NCBI RefSeq assembly: GCF_030848805.1
Contig: NC_092366.1
Span: 7,369,224-7,433,223 of the forward strand
Reading direction: 5' to 3'
From: Temnothorax longispinosus
Lineage: Eukaryota; Arthropoda; Insecta; Hymenoptera; Formicidae
DNA length: 64,000 bases
Shown here: one piece after another, positions 48,231 through 60,559 of the stretch
Numbering within the stretch: position 1 is the stretch's first letter
Layout: the number at the start of each line of letters is the position of its first letter
Translations under genes and position numbers: made by a program
The notes under the pieces: model-generated
Database searches by the model: none
The model's input: only the letters and a program-made list of their open reading frames with translations
Told to the model about the DNA's origin: nothing

Positions 48231-50321
48231 GCCACAAGATTACCGCTGTGTTCAAGTTCAAAATAAACAAAAAACGTGCTGTTCGCGCTTACGAAAACAC
48301 ATCCAACTGTCGACAATCGCAATAAAACTGCCGCAAATTTAAACGTAATAAAACGTGAATAAAAATGTTATCGCATATATATTTTAATACGATTTATACG
48401 TCGATGCTAATAGTATTTAGTACTATATCTGACTAGTATATTACTGCATTTTGATACAAACGTAATTTCAAACGTGTTAATATAATAATGTAATAATTTA
48501 TACTTTAATATAATGTCACAATTAATAAAGAAGATAAAAGAATGTTATAATAAAATATTACAGTGTCACGAAGAAACTGTTATAGTCGTCTACTTCAATT
48601 TGATTAGCGCATCGATTATAATAATCAAAATAACGTCTTAAATTATGTAATTTTAATTCAATTTTAATTTCACGAGCATGTGTGTATGACTGATGAATAA
48701 AACTGAATCAATTGTCTTTGATTTTAAATAAATAGATAAAATAGGAAATAACACGTGCGAATATTTCATTATTATCGTTAATATTTATCTTGATGGTTTC
48801 AGGTAAGCATTAGCATGGAAATGAAATAGACTCCGAGATGCAGTAACCATGAAATTTTGTAATTATATTTTTCAATATAAGTGTAAGTTTTGTGGCAGTA
48901 CATTAAATAGTTGCGGGTGCATTTATGATAATAATGTGTGTTGCTTAATAATCTCAAATAACTGAAATAGTAATAAAATAGAAACCCGTAGTGCCGTCAA
49001 ACATCGCGTCAACGCCGATGTAATCAATTGCACAAGAAATACCTACATGTTGCAATTTATTCGCTCCCTAATATACGCTAGAAAAAAAGTGCAAAGATAA
49101 AACTCGCGTAATTGTGTAAACCTGGCAAATCAAAATATTAAATAATTCAGATTAAATTCTATTGAAAATTATAATCAACAAAATTTTACACGCACGTACT
49201 CAACTAATATTAATAATATTATTAATATTATTAATACATATGAATTATATTTTATGTCAAATTTAAATACGTTTCGCTATTTTCCGATTTTAATCATGTC
49301 GACGTCCTTAATCGGAACTCAGCGGAACATATTTTATCAATAATTTCAAAAGTTGTTAGATTGTTTTATTAATCATATTTGTACAATGCGTATTTTGGGA
49401 AAATAAACATGAAATTAACATTGCAAGACACACTGGCGTGAGGTGTTGTAGCTAGCTTTCTTTTAATTCTATTCCTGCAAATCGCAAACTAAACAGATAT
49501 AGTTAATATACAAATTTGGAGAATAGAGTTGCATGATAAGAGATTTGCTTTTATACGAATATCATATCTCTAATATATGTATATATATGTATAATATAAT
49601 ATAATAATAATATATAATATAAATAGTTAAAGTCGCAATATGCATCTTTAATTTTTGGCGTAAATCACGTTTAAAACCTATGAACTATCATAAATTGCGC
49701 GCAGATCGACATGCTTATTAAGATATTAAGAACAATACAACAAAACAAGAACAAAAAACAAAAAAAAAGTAATTATTACCGTTTATTAACAAAGTTCTAA
49801 AAGTCGGGATTCCGCGCTAGAAAACGCGAATAAATAAATGACGAGCGAACGAATCACAGTAACGACATTATTTTTATCATTTTACGAGTAATCAAGCCTT
49901 ACACACACGTCATTACAATTATGTACACGAATTTGTCGATATAGACGTCACACGAGCGCGATACAAAAATTGTCGGGAATCGCTGCAGCAAAAGTGAGAC
50001 CACAAATTGGCAATGATCGAGCGACAAAGAGTGCGATGTTATAATTCTGATAATTTTCACAATTGATAAAGTTGAGTCAAGACTTGATCAAATCTCAAAA
50101 ACCTCACCCTTTCGTTATTTTTGAAATTTCCGGGTTCCAAAAGTTGCAAATTTTACATATGCATATATTATCTACTTTATATATGTATATTTATATATAA
50201 AAATTCCAATATTGTTTTAAATTAAAAGATACTTTTGTGTCCTTAATTACTTCAATGTAGAATCAAAACGGAAAATTCCATAAGTATATATCCCACAATC
50301 TAAAAAATATAACGTAAAAAG

Positions 50322-50325
<4 letters not shown>

Positions 50326-50352
<27 letters not shown>
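50326..50352. repeat. (TC)n microsatellite
   Basis: About 13 TC units. Confidence 0.95.
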
Positions 50353-50353
<1 letters not shown>

Positions 50354-50805
50354 CTTCGTTTAAAATAAGTAATTTTAAATAAATAATTGCATACAGTTGA
50401 AACTGACTTATTATAAAAATAATTTTTTGTTTTTTTGCAAAAAACGTCCTCTTTCAACATTCTTTACTCATTTGATAAAATCAGTTATGTGAAAGAATAT
50501 TTTCCTGATTTTCCATTTTGATAAAGACGACACTGTCAATTCTTGCCTTCACTTTATCAACACCTACAAAAATAATTTTAATAATAGTCATCTTTCTTTT
50601 TCTGCAGCGCATGCACTCGTTCGTCAATTTTCCAGTGTCATATCTTATTGCTAATACGACGCGGTTCCTTTACAAAAATAATTATCTTCTCGCTTTTCCT
50701 TGAATAAATTCAATGTCCACTACGCTTATCCAGCATCCCAAAATCGCCCAATTCGTCGCCCTTTGTCTTCCGTTGCGAAAATTCTTACGTTATTAAATAC
50801 CAATT

Positions 50806-50847
50806 GCTAATCGCTAATCGCTAATCGCTAATCGTTAATCACTAATC
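50806..50847 (+). repeat. Heptanucleotide repeat (GCTAATC)n
   Basis: Four perfect GCTAATC units followed by the variants GTTAATC and ACTAATC. Confidence 0.93.
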
Positions 50848-52272
50848 GCTCGAAAATGAAGCTTTATCCTCCTAGTTATTATTTTTTACCTTAACCCTTT
50901 CGATCATACATTGCACTCTTCGAGAAACTACTCGGTGTAACTTTTACCTTAAAATCGTATTTTTTCTTAAGACAAATTTCCTTTAGTTTAAAAGAGACGT
51001 TCAAATATCAATATATAAATAAGCTAAAAGTCGCCAAAATTAATTTTTACGTTAACACATATATGTTAAAGCCTTTTTCGCGTCATGGAACCGAAAGGGT
51101 TGATTGAATACTCCGTCTATTTGCGTTTTATCTATAACTAGACTTACGTAGACATCCGATATAAAATAACCTACTTAAATGCATTTGGCATGTTTTGTTC
51201 TTAATTCCAAACTCGCCCGCTTCAATCTTCGTCATCGTCATCATTCGCTATCGATCTACTACTATCTCAGTGCTGTTGACATAGTCATCCTCCCGGACGA
51301 TTAAGGACTGGTTACATCATCATCGATTAGCACTCTCTATCACGCAAGATTAATTATATATTATTCTTACTCTAACTAAAAGGATAATATCTAAAAAAAA
51401 GGACGAATTGCAGCCGGGATTTTAATAACTAGCAAGTCCTCCAGATTAACTCTAGAAGTTAATACTGGTAAGTAATTAATTTTTGCAGATATGAATTTAA
51501 ATCCAGTTTTATTCTTTAAAAAAATCTTTTGCACACTTTGCGATTATGTATCTGTCTTTGGTCTTTTTCAGCTATTCAATCTTCAACTGTATTAAAAATT
51601 GTATGGAAATATACGTAAATTTAAAAAAAAGTTTTACACCATTTCACACTATTCTGTGTTGGATTATCTACAAGATTCGAGGATCTCTTTCTGAATGGCA
51701 TCAGTGAAAAGTATTATAACTGCACTTTTTAACACCTGTACAATTATTTTCCTATTTTGTCGGTAAAATGCCTTAAAGAAATATTATAACTTTTTAACCC
51801 ATCGTTTTATATTTCATTTTTTATTTTTATTGTAATTAATGACCTGAAAACTTTCAGAAAAAATAGAAATGATCGATTATTGTAGCTTTTCGTTAACACT
51901 GTCACTACTGTCAATCTAAATCTGAAAGTTCAAAATCTAAGGATTATGAGATCGTTTCTACCATCGCAAAATGTTTAGTGTCATTCTATTTAGCCCTTCG
52001 TAATTTCAATTTAATAAAATTTAAAGCGACGCGAAACTTTTCTCGCGTGTACACAGTCATTAAGAAAATAGTTCTCAACTTCGATAAAACTCGCTTTTTC
52101 AATCGCTACGCAAGAGTGTCAATCAACTTAATGACTTTAAACAATACCAATACCACAATTGCCCCATTTTTAAAGCGTTTGAACTTTGGATTTCATCGCT
52201 CTGGCGCGAACTAGTCGTAAGTCAGCGTCCACACACCTTTGGCGAATCACCTCGACTCTACGCTACTCGTTA

Positions 52273-53865
52273 TCACTTCGTCCTGGTCGTGTTCAGTACG
52301 CCGCTTGTTTTCACGTGAACATTTTGCCTGTTGGATTTGCTCCTGCTAGCAATCGTCGAGGCGTCGATCACTGATCTCCGGCTCCTATCTACTTTTTCCA
52401 CCTCCTCTTCGTCCCTTCCCTTGTTCACCTCAGATCGCTGAGTGCGACCCGTCGACTTGTACGTGATCCTCCCGGTCTTCGATTCACTCTCGTATGTCTT
52501 CCTCAACGGCTGCGGTGTATAATACAAGCTAAACCGTTTTGTCCGCGTTGCCGACTTCTGTCTCGTTTCGTCGCGTAATTCATCCGTTGAGCTAAACTTC
52601 CGCGTTGTGACTTTATCACCGCTGCCGCCGCCGCTGCCGCCGACTTCCTCGGGCGATCTCTTTGTTGCGCATGAAGAAAAGCAACTGTATCTCTTGCTCT
52701 TGGCATTTCTGGGATCTATTTGACTCTTTCTATTAATGTATCTTTCCTGTCGTAGCTTCACTGGCTCGTTCTTTTCGCATTTACCCATTTCTTGAACCCT
52801 ACTAAACGGACTATTGCAGTTCTTTTTGTCGAGCTGATTGTTCGATTTAGGTGATCTTAATGTATTCAGCACAGCTATTCGGGTTTGCAGTATCTTCGTA
52901 GCAGACGTATTCTGATCCTGATTATTCGTGAGTTTGGAAGATATCTGCGATGAATGATCCTTGAGACAGTTGTTCCGGTTCGTGTACCGAAAACTCACAT
53001 TCTCGAAACTATCAGTCGATTCCATGCTTTGCGTCGAGCTCGATTTTTGGCCACGTGCCAATCGCGCGAATTGAATGTTTACAAAGCTGTCAGAAGTCTC
53101 GATGTCATTGCCGGTCGAACTATCGCCTGTCAGACTGTCACTCGATGTCGACGCAGTCGCGTTGCTGTTGCGAAAGTCATCGCTGTCGAATCTGCTTTCA
53201 CGACTCATCTCGTACAAGTTCTTTTGGTTACATGTATTTTGCCGATTCTTGACGATGGATTTATTCGTCGACTTCGGCGTTTCACAATTTGAGTGAAAAT
53301 ATTTTGGCTCTTTTACAGAGTTTCCATTTTTCTGATCGCCTCGATGATTCCTAGAATCCGTGACTATCTTCTCGGCGATTTTGCTGCAATAAACCGGTGA
53401 ATTGCTGCGACAATTGCACGTATTTAAATTCTCTGGAATGCTGTTAAGCGACGAAGTAGCGCTTTGCGATTCAAGACGACGTCGCGGCCTTCTGTTATAG
53501 TTTAGATTATCTATTAGATCGTGCATTGATCGGCTCAGACTATTGATGTCTTTCAGACAGTCGGAACTAAGAAACATTAAATCGTTTTCGTTGCTATTGC
53601 CGTTGGCAAAATCAATTTCATCATGATTTCGCTCATCCGATTTTCTCTGGGTATTGATGAACTCCGGTGCGTCGCAACGATCAATATCATTTTTCCACTC
53701 AGCTCTTGTTCTGGTATCGTCATCCTGTCGTTGACTGCGCTGCTTCTTGAAGTCGAACTCAAAGGTAGCCAATCTTATCGGCTTACGCTGCTGATTCCAG
53801 TATTGCTCCGCCGGTGCGTCGGCAGCAGTTGCTGTTGTGGTCTGCTCGCCTCCTAGAAAGCTCTG
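52273..53865 (-). other. DCLK: DCLK terminal coding exon 5: long disordered tail
   Basis: A 1,593-bp open frame preceded by a strong pyrimidine tract and acceptor (CTCTGTATATCAG|CAGAGC), phase 0, matching the phase-0 donor of exon 4. Encodes 530 residues rich in Ser, Asn, Arg and Asp, then TGA. A short internal repeat, TSDSFVNIQF and STDSFENVSF, lies at protein residues about 844-853 and 870-879. Several basophilic phosphosite words occur (KRYS, RKFSS, KRFS). An upstream ATG in frame at 53,904 lies in the pyrimidine tract and is not a likely start. The alternative is that this is the last exon of a different transcript. Confidence 0.7.
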
Positions 53866-56800
53866 CTGATATACAGAGGCGGGACAAAAGAAAAGAAAAA
53901 GCACTGCTACAGATACAGCAAACCACTACAAAAGCTTTCTTAGTCTTGTGTTCGAAATAAAGCCGACAAAGCGTGAAAGAGGCAAGTAGGTTTCTGATCA
54001 CACCACGCTCATAACATGGAAATTTTGTTCAGCGTATAAAGTAAAGGATCATAACAAATTATTATTTCTTAAATAAATTACATTTATAGAAGAATATTTA
54101 TAATACGTAATCTTTTTTTGTAATTTATAAAATAAATTCTATAGTCTAGGTCTAGAGCTGTTCATGTTTTCGATTCTTTAACCGAAACTATATAAATATA
54201 AAATTCTTTATGGATTAAGTAATAATAAAATTAAATAAATTCAAAACTCGAGACAATTTCGTTGACAAAACTTATTGTTGAAATTCCAAATGTTACATTT
54301 ACAAAACCCGCTCTGAACTCTTTTCCAGTGTAGTGTGGCGTGACGAACTGAAGGGAGCTGAAGGAATCGTGCCCAAAATAATAAATGCAATAGCGAATGT
54401 GTCGTGTAGCCGAGAACCACATGATAAATTCATCTTCGGTTACTGTGAGAGAGTGAGAAAGGGGTTTTAAGCCATGCTGGTGCGGCAACGCGGTGATTTC
54501 TCTAACTTGTGAGATACAATAACAATGTCGTATGTCAGTGATAGTTACCGCGAGCCACGGATGATCTAACACGTCCTCCGCGCTGAAGCGAAGTTCTGGC
54601 TGTGCCTGCAACATGTTCGAGATGAGCTGCTTTGCGGAATCCGATATCGTATCCCAATACGGCGATGTAAATTCATATTGACCGCTCAGAATACGCTCAA
54701 ATAATTCTTCCTGTTCGTTATCTAACGATACGAATGGTGGAAAGCCGCACAAGAGAATATACAGAATTACTCCGGCCGCCCATACATCAATCTAAAAAAC
54801 AATATATTTATATATACATAAGAGTTATGACAGAAATATTTTTTTAAAAAAAGACAGATATTTATATATAATCTAAATATATATTTTTCATGTCTTTATA
54901 GATTAATATTAAGAATTCTTATATTTTTGCCTTTAAAAATATATTTTCTTTAAAAGTACATATGAAAAACGTGTTCCAACCAATTAATTTTTATAATAAC
55001 TTTACTTGCTATACTTAATTGCTAAATTCGCTATAATAAATCAATATACCTTTAAACCATATCCGGTTTCGGCGAGAATTTCCGGTGCCACATAAGTAGG
55101 TGTACCACAGACTGTGTATAAAGGTTCTCGCACTACCTGCGCGAGTCCGAAATCACCTAGTTTCAAGCACCTAACGTGACTGCCATCCATCTCAACTAAA
55201 AGATTCTCCGGCTTAACGTCGCGATGTACGATATGATGCGAATGTAAGTAAGCCAAGGCGGAAGTCAAGTGACTAATCATCACACTTGCTTCTGCCTCGG
55301 AGAATTTCGTCGCTACTGCGATTGCATCGAATAAATCTCCACCCTGAGGAAATATCGTTTCAATTACTACATCTTTGCAATTAAATTTTACATTATAAAT
55401 TAAATTACAAATGTATCGTTTTGATTTGTTTTCAACACTATTACGTTTCTTTCAATTTCGATGGCATACCTTAACTAGTTCCATAACTAAAAATAGCTGA
55501 TCGGCAGTATCTTGTTCCGCAATCAAACTGATTATATTGGGATGGCAAACTTGTCTTAGTATCGCTACCTCGCTGGCTAGCATTGTCTCCTTTCCTTGAC
55601 ACTTGTACTTATCCACAATTTTCATAGCGTATTCAGCTCCGCTAGATCTATTGTAAAATATTAAATTTTAATGTTTCGTATCAGATTTTTTGAACAAATA
55701 AATTAAAGGCCATCTCTGGCTAAATAAATTACAATATTGCATTACATTTTGCGTGTTAATTATATATTTTTTTATATATAAAACTTCACTATTATTTTTT
55801 TTACATATCGTACAATTATCTTCTATAAAATAACATCTTCTGATCTTCAAAACTATAGTTTTGATGTTTTCATAATTCATATAAAATTTCTATTTAAAAG
55901 TCCTTTGTGCTTTGTAATACTTACTTGTGAGTGCAATGCCTAACGACGGCAAAGTTTCCGTCTCCAATTATGTGTCCTACGGTGTAATGCAATCTCAGAG
56001 GCTGTGGCAGTATCAAAGATGACGGACTGGGAGTCCTGACTTGCGGCGTGGTAAGCGTCTTCTTGCCAGACTTTCTCGGCATCCGCGGCATCGGGCCGCT
56101 CTGTCGCTTGGAACTCCACGGACATCGGCGGAAACTCTGAACACTCTTACTCTCCTCGAAGTCCAGCTCAAAATCTTCCTGTACGGACTTCTCCGGGCCG
56201 TAAGCCACGAAGATGTCATCATTCTCAAAGAATTGCTCGAGCAAGGTCACTTGCTGACCTGACAACGTGTACACCTTCCTCACCGCCCCAGTATCGAGTT
56301 TTACCGCCTCCGTAATCGCTTCCATCGCGTGCTCGAGACTCGGCGCGTTGCGTTTGTTCAACAATAACCGCACGACCTTACGTGGCTTGGTACCGTGGCG
56401 GATCAGCGTCACGATGCGCGCTTTCACGCACAACGGAATGGCGCTGGTCTGCCTGCCGGTACCACCGCCACCACTGCTAGCTGCCGGCGACTGTGGCAGC
56501 CCAGACAGCGAGCTCCCCCGACGGACCTTCGACGCTGAATATTCAACCTTTTTAAAGATTTCACCCTGGCCAGACACCACGTAGCACTTGCCGTCCTCTA
56601 GGTCGCTGACGCTCTGTACTTTGTGACCATCCATGGTATATATCGTTCGCACCCCATTCGGCAGGGTAACACTCGAAACCAGGGCACGAGTCAGATCGGA
56701 CGCGAGACTATCGAAGCTGCGATATCTTTCAGGCGTCACTGCCATTACCACACCTGTATAATATTTATCTCCATTGCGGAAGAATCGAACTCTCTTGGCT

Positions 56801-56970
56801 TTTTTGGTCGGAGGTGTTCTAAGGACATTTAAGCTGTGTCGCGATGTGATATCCAATATCCTCTCATCTAGACTGACTATGGTGGTCGAATTGAGTTCAC
56901 TGGCACCACCCACCGAAAAGTTGCCACCGCTGGACGGTGAGGCACCTTGGCTCAGTGGTTCCTCCATCAT
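52273..56970 (-). CDS. DCLK: Doublecortin-like kinase (DCLK), five coding exons
   Basis: A microtubule-associated Ser/Thr kinase of the doublecortin/CaMK-like family. Coding exons: 56,970-55,925, 55,647-55,470, 55,343-55,050, 54,791-54,549 and 53,865-52,273, joined with consistent phases into 1117 codons. Residues about 57-146 and 182-270 are the two doublecortin domains (RVRFFRNGDKYYTG; KARIVTLIRHG and RLLLNKR), which bind tubulin. The kinase domain runs from about 329 to 587: glycine loop IGDGNFAVV, ATP lysine K358 (EYAMK), catalytic HRDVKPEN (D450), DFG (D472), activation segment ending APE (496) and GFPPF. All catalytic residues are intact. The long tail (588-1117) is disordered. It is longer than the usual ~750-residue insect forms as I know them, and its attachment is by splice logic. 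The start is the ATG directly after the acceptor TTCTAG|G. Family assignment is very secure. Confidence 0.92.
54231..54548 (-). other. Possible alternative DCLK C-terminus by intron read-through
   Basis: If the donor at 54,548 is not used, the frame continues 105 more codons (VTITDIRHCYCISQVREI and onward) to a TAA. The base composition up to about 54,240 is richer in GC than intronic DNA here, and a 318-nt stop-free run is not common in AT-rich DNA. The peptide has no recognised motif. It may be a short isoform or a chance extension. Confidence 0.3.
54549..54791 (-). other. DCLK: DCLK coding exon 4: kinase C-lobe
   Basis: 243 bp between TTTTTTAG|ATTGATG and CTCGCG|GTAACT. Encodes DVWAAGVILYILLCGFPPF to RFSAEDVLDHPWLA, the last helices of the kinase. 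Both ends are phase 0. The frame stays open past the donor (see the next entry). Confidence 0.88.
55050..55343 (-). other. DCLK: DCLK coding exon 3: catalytic and activation loops
   Basis: 294 bp between TTTCCTCAG|GGTGGA and TTTAAAG|GTATAT. Encodes GGDLFDAI, HRDVKPENLL, KLGDFGLA and CGTPTYVAPEI, all as in active DCLK and CaMK-type kinases. Confidence 0.92.
55470..55647 (-). other. DCLK: DCLK coding exon 2: kinase N-lobe
   Basis: 178 bp between TTTTACAATAG|ATCTAG and GTTAAG|GTATGC. Encodes GAEYAMKIVDKYKCQGKE with the ATP lysine, the alpha-C glutamate region (ASEVAILRQV) and the hinge VMELVK. Confidence 0.9.
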
Positions 56971-56971
56971 C
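55925..56971 (-). other. DCLK: DCLK coding exon 1: two doublecortin domains and start of the kinase domain
   Basis: Acceptor TATTCTAG|GATGATGG lies one base before the ATG, so a non-coding exon precedes it. The donor is CACAA|GTAAGT (phase 2). A Gly-rich linker (SSGGGGTG) separates the two doublecortin domains, and a basic Ser/Pro linker precedes the kinase glycine loop at the 3' end. Confidence 0.92.
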
Positions 56972-58156
56972 CTAGAATAGTATTACTCTTATCAATGAAG
57001 CAATACATACAAGTGTTAGTTGATATTTTTCAATGACATGTGACAATTAAAAGTCCTAGCTACTCTTATTTTATTAAAACCAACGTCTAATGTCTTTCAC
57101 ATATTGTAACATGTTCCTAATAGATTTTACACCTGTTATATATAATTAGTCTTTCAACATACGTATGTGCGTTGGCATGTTCCTAATATAATTTATACCT
57201 TATATATAATTAACAGAAAGCAAAGGTAATTGTCACATAACAATACGTTCAGAGTAAGAAAATAAATTTGTCGGAGGAATATTGAAAATGTTATTGTTTC
57301 GATAAGTACGTGATTATAATCTAACATTTTCCAATATAATTTGTTTTTAACATGGTTTAGTGTATACACATGTAATACATAATTAATATATAATCAATTA
57401 CTGGCTAATGACTAAAATTACCTAAATAAAATTTTAATAGTCACGTAGAGTGACGCATTCGAAAGAGAAATGCACAAATATATTATCCTTTAATAATTTA
57501 TTATCTTTCAGTCTAACTTTACAGTTACAGACGTGTTGTAATGTAACGAAATTATAAACCAAGCCAGGCCGCCAGGCCCTCTTATCTGCCATCCCACCAC
57601 ATCCCACTACAAATATAAAGTCACCTGGAGATTATCGCGAGCTCGCGCTGCTGATAAATTAGACAGTCCCCCGGAATGGCATTCCAGCCTTTTTTATCCC
57701 CTCATCAGCAATAGCATGAGTCACGCTTTAGAAAGTGCACTTGACAGGTGCAGCGGGAAGTGCGGGAACGGGAATTCCATTTGGCGATCGTGAAACCGCT
57801 ACCAGCTACCAGCTGCCGCGAACAGCACGCCAGACGCTTGAGACGCTAATTTACGCCTAGTTGTTCGGGAATCGGGACTGATATCAGAGCACGACTAGCA
57901 CGAGGACAGGTATGGACTATGGACGGGGATATAGGATGCTGCGTGGCTGTGGTGCGAATGCACTTAACCTGCTCTCACTCGCCCGTTAACGGGCGCCGTC
58001 CGCGGTCCGCCGTCAGCCGTCGTCGACAAATAACGGAATAACGAATATGACGATCCGCCCGGTCGGCGCGGCGCGGCGGTCAACCCGGTACGGTACGGTG
58101 CGTGCGGCGATTCGCCTAACGAACACGCGTGTACGTGTATCCACGCTGTCACTCAC
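56972..58156 (-). other. DCLK first intron (inferred)
   Basis: GT...AG bounded. The part nearest the coding exon is AT-rich and the part nearest the promoter is CpG-rich. Nothing else recognised. Confidence 0.5.
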
Positions 58157-58420
58157 CTGCTCGCAATCCGAGCAGAACGTGGTCGATCGTCTTCGTCTCG
58201 GTGGCACGGGACACGGGACGTGCAGCGTACAGCCGTCCAGTCCAGCCCCAGCCGTTTGACGCGCGCGCGAGACAAGCCGAGCGCCAAGCGCCGAGCGTGA
58301 ATCACCAATGATCACCACTGATTACCAATTCACCACCAGCGGCACCAGCGAGCTGACATTTTCGCAGCGCTCCGGCGACCGCAAACACTAGGCACTAGGC
58401 AGTGCAGTAGCACTTCAGAG
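58157..58420 (-). other. DCLK: DCLK non-coding first exon and promoter area
   Basis: On the minus strand the perfect donor GAGCAG|GTGAGT follows 58,157 in a CpG-rich block (about 57,960-58,450), 1.2 kb upstream of the acceptor before the DCLK ATG. The transcription start is not defined. A second weaker donor, GAGCAG|GTTAAG, follows 57,969 and could serve an alternative leader. Confidence 0.55.
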
Positions 58421-59016
58421 TACTGTCACCAGGGTACCGCTTTTACTCGCGCATGCGTGCTGCAAAGCCTGCAAACTAAATTCAACATTCAATTTTGTAA
58501 CCTGTTACAACTTGAAAAGTTTATTACATGAATTGCAGTTCCTTGCAGGATTCGGTAACTTTTATTTTCAACGCCGGAGAATCGCTAAAGTATTCTTAAT
58601 TCAAATTTAAATTTCATAATTGAAAGGTTGCGATTGTCGCAAATTACTTTTATTGCTGAATCGACAATTAAATATTATAGTTTCTCATGAAATTCGATGT
58701 CGACGCGTCGATGCATCGTTAAATCACCGACGAGATGATACTGATGAAGATATATCAAAGACTATCAATCTTACAATTAGATAAATATGTGATTATTATC
58801 AGGGCCTTAAGAACCCGGAAATAATTGAAAAATATTAACATTATCTACATATAACTGTCGATTTAAAATTTTCGACCGCTGACTTATAATAAATATCTGA
58901 ACAATTAGCTTATTATAATACAGTTTTAAAATCGTGATTTATTATATATATTATGCAGATGTTTCATAACTAAGCATCTAAGCATTCATATTTACAACGC
59001 ATTAATATTATATATA

Positions 59017-59508
59017 CAGTACCTTCCATAAGTTTGGAAACACTCTATGACAGATGCCGTACGTGCGACTATTTACAGATAAATAGTCGCACGGCAGCGA
59101 TCTGTGCATGAATATATTGTAAGACGTTCAAATTATTATATATATATTTCCACCTGGGACACTTGCAACACTTGTACATGTCGAAAATATGTCGGATGAT
59201 TATTTCGCGACACCGAAGTGCTCGGAGTTGAATTTGTTGAACAGCGAATCACAAGTCACAGGTGCACCTTTGGGAAGTTCTCCAGCAAGAATGGAAACGT
59301 ATCCCGACTGAACTCCAAAAGTTGATCCACCGTATGCCGAGAATATGCAAGGCAGTCATTAAAGCAAAAGGTGTGGTTACTTTGAGGAATGTAAAAATTA
59401 ATGGAAATTCTTTATTTTAAGTACAAAGTACAATATATTGATTTTATTATGTACTATTTTCTGTATATTGCATTTTATAGAGTGTTTCCAAACTTATGGA
59501 GAGTACTG
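59017..59508 (+). mobile_element. Tc1-like transposon, 492-bp internal-deletion derivative
   Basis: Terminal inverted repeats CAGTACCTTCCATAAGTTTG and CAAACTTATGGAGAGTACTG (one or two mismatches, about 32 bp) are flanked by TA on both sides. The interior encodes the end of a Tc1 transposase before a TAA at about 59,420: FQQEWKRIPTELQKLIHRMP then RICKAVIKAKG, matching the family's conserved C-terminus (W..IP...L..MPRR..AVI..KG). The DDE catalytic part is deleted, so it is non-autonomous. A 13-bp hairpin (59,063-59,092) lies near the left end. Confidence 0.88.
59063..59092. repeat. 13-bp hairpin near the left end of the Tc1 derivative
   Basis: GTGCGACTATTTA, loop CAGA, TAAATAGTCGCAC: a perfect stem. 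Confidence 0.9.
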
Positions 59509-60559
59509 TATATATATATATATATATTGATATATTGTGTTGCACTACCGCATTTTTTTATATAATATAAAATAATAAGACGAAACTATACTAGCAAAGA
59601 AAGATACGTCGGTAAAAATCGGTTGTCTCGATAGACAACAGTAAGATGTCACTTTGAGTCTTTTTTGAAAATTCGACACTATTTCTTTTTAAATAATCTT
59701 TATTTTAAACAATGATTTTTTTGATCGCTCTTCTTTAACTTTTGAAAGAAGATCCGTTAGATTTTTTTTAATTTATCAAAATTATTTTTCTATTATTTGA
59801 GTCTGCATATTTTCGTTAGAAAGGTATTCGTTCATAACTATTCTAATAATTCAGACATTTTATTATATATAATATCTAAACCTGATAATATTGTTAATAT
59901 TTTAAATTTAAAAAATGTATATTTTTTATTAGATGTGATATCTTTAATATGTAACCAAATAAAAAAAATTATCAAACATTTTTTTCTTAATTTTACCGTT
60001 CTTATTAATTACGTTTCTCTTTATTTTTAAAATATTTCTATCTATTCTTCTAAAATCCGTCTATCGTCTAATAAACTAATTTAAAATAGAGCTGCTATCT
60101 TTGCGCAAAAAGAAATGTTGAATCGCATGTTTTTATTATGACATAAAATGTTTTTACAACTTACGTTTCAACTAAAAACTTTAATGTCACTATTATAAAT
60201 ACTAAATATGTATACGTGAAAATTAAGATCCTTATTTATACAACGAATAGGAGATTTTCTTCGCCGCGGTGAATAAATAACAAAAGTGACTTGATTTCTT
60301 TGTCGATAACTGGCAATTTTATTATCCTTATTTATAATAAAATGCTTATTCGCGAATAAGAAAATGTTGACGTGGATTTGAGAAAGGGATTTCTTTTCTC
60401 AAATTTACGTAAAAATTTACAGCAAATTTATTATCGCAAATTGAAATCAACGAAATGATATCGCTAATTCTTGGCTAAAAGAATCACTTTTTCGTTTCTT
60501 TGTTCGTACCTGGCGCGCAGGCAAACGAATAGGCAGGTAACCGTGGTCACCAGGTAACT

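Larger units (their letters stand above)
48231..52272. other. AT-rich stretch downstream of the kinase gene
   Basis: No exon supported. It probably holds the 3' untranslated region of the minus-strand DCLK gene near 52.2 kb and intergenic DNA. A (TC)n microsatellite and a heptanucleotide repeat are listed separately. Confidence 0.5.
58421..60559. other. Divergent intergenic region between DCLK and the plus-strand gene
   Basis: AT-rich, containing the Tc1 derivative at 59.0-59.5 kb. No other gene was seen. Confidence 0.5.

Noticed and set aside
53866..53904. ATG at 53,904 as the start of a separate 543-codon gene
   Set aside because: It lies in the pyrimidine tract just upstream of a strong acceptor, and the frame joins the kinase exon in phase. 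It is more likely intronic.
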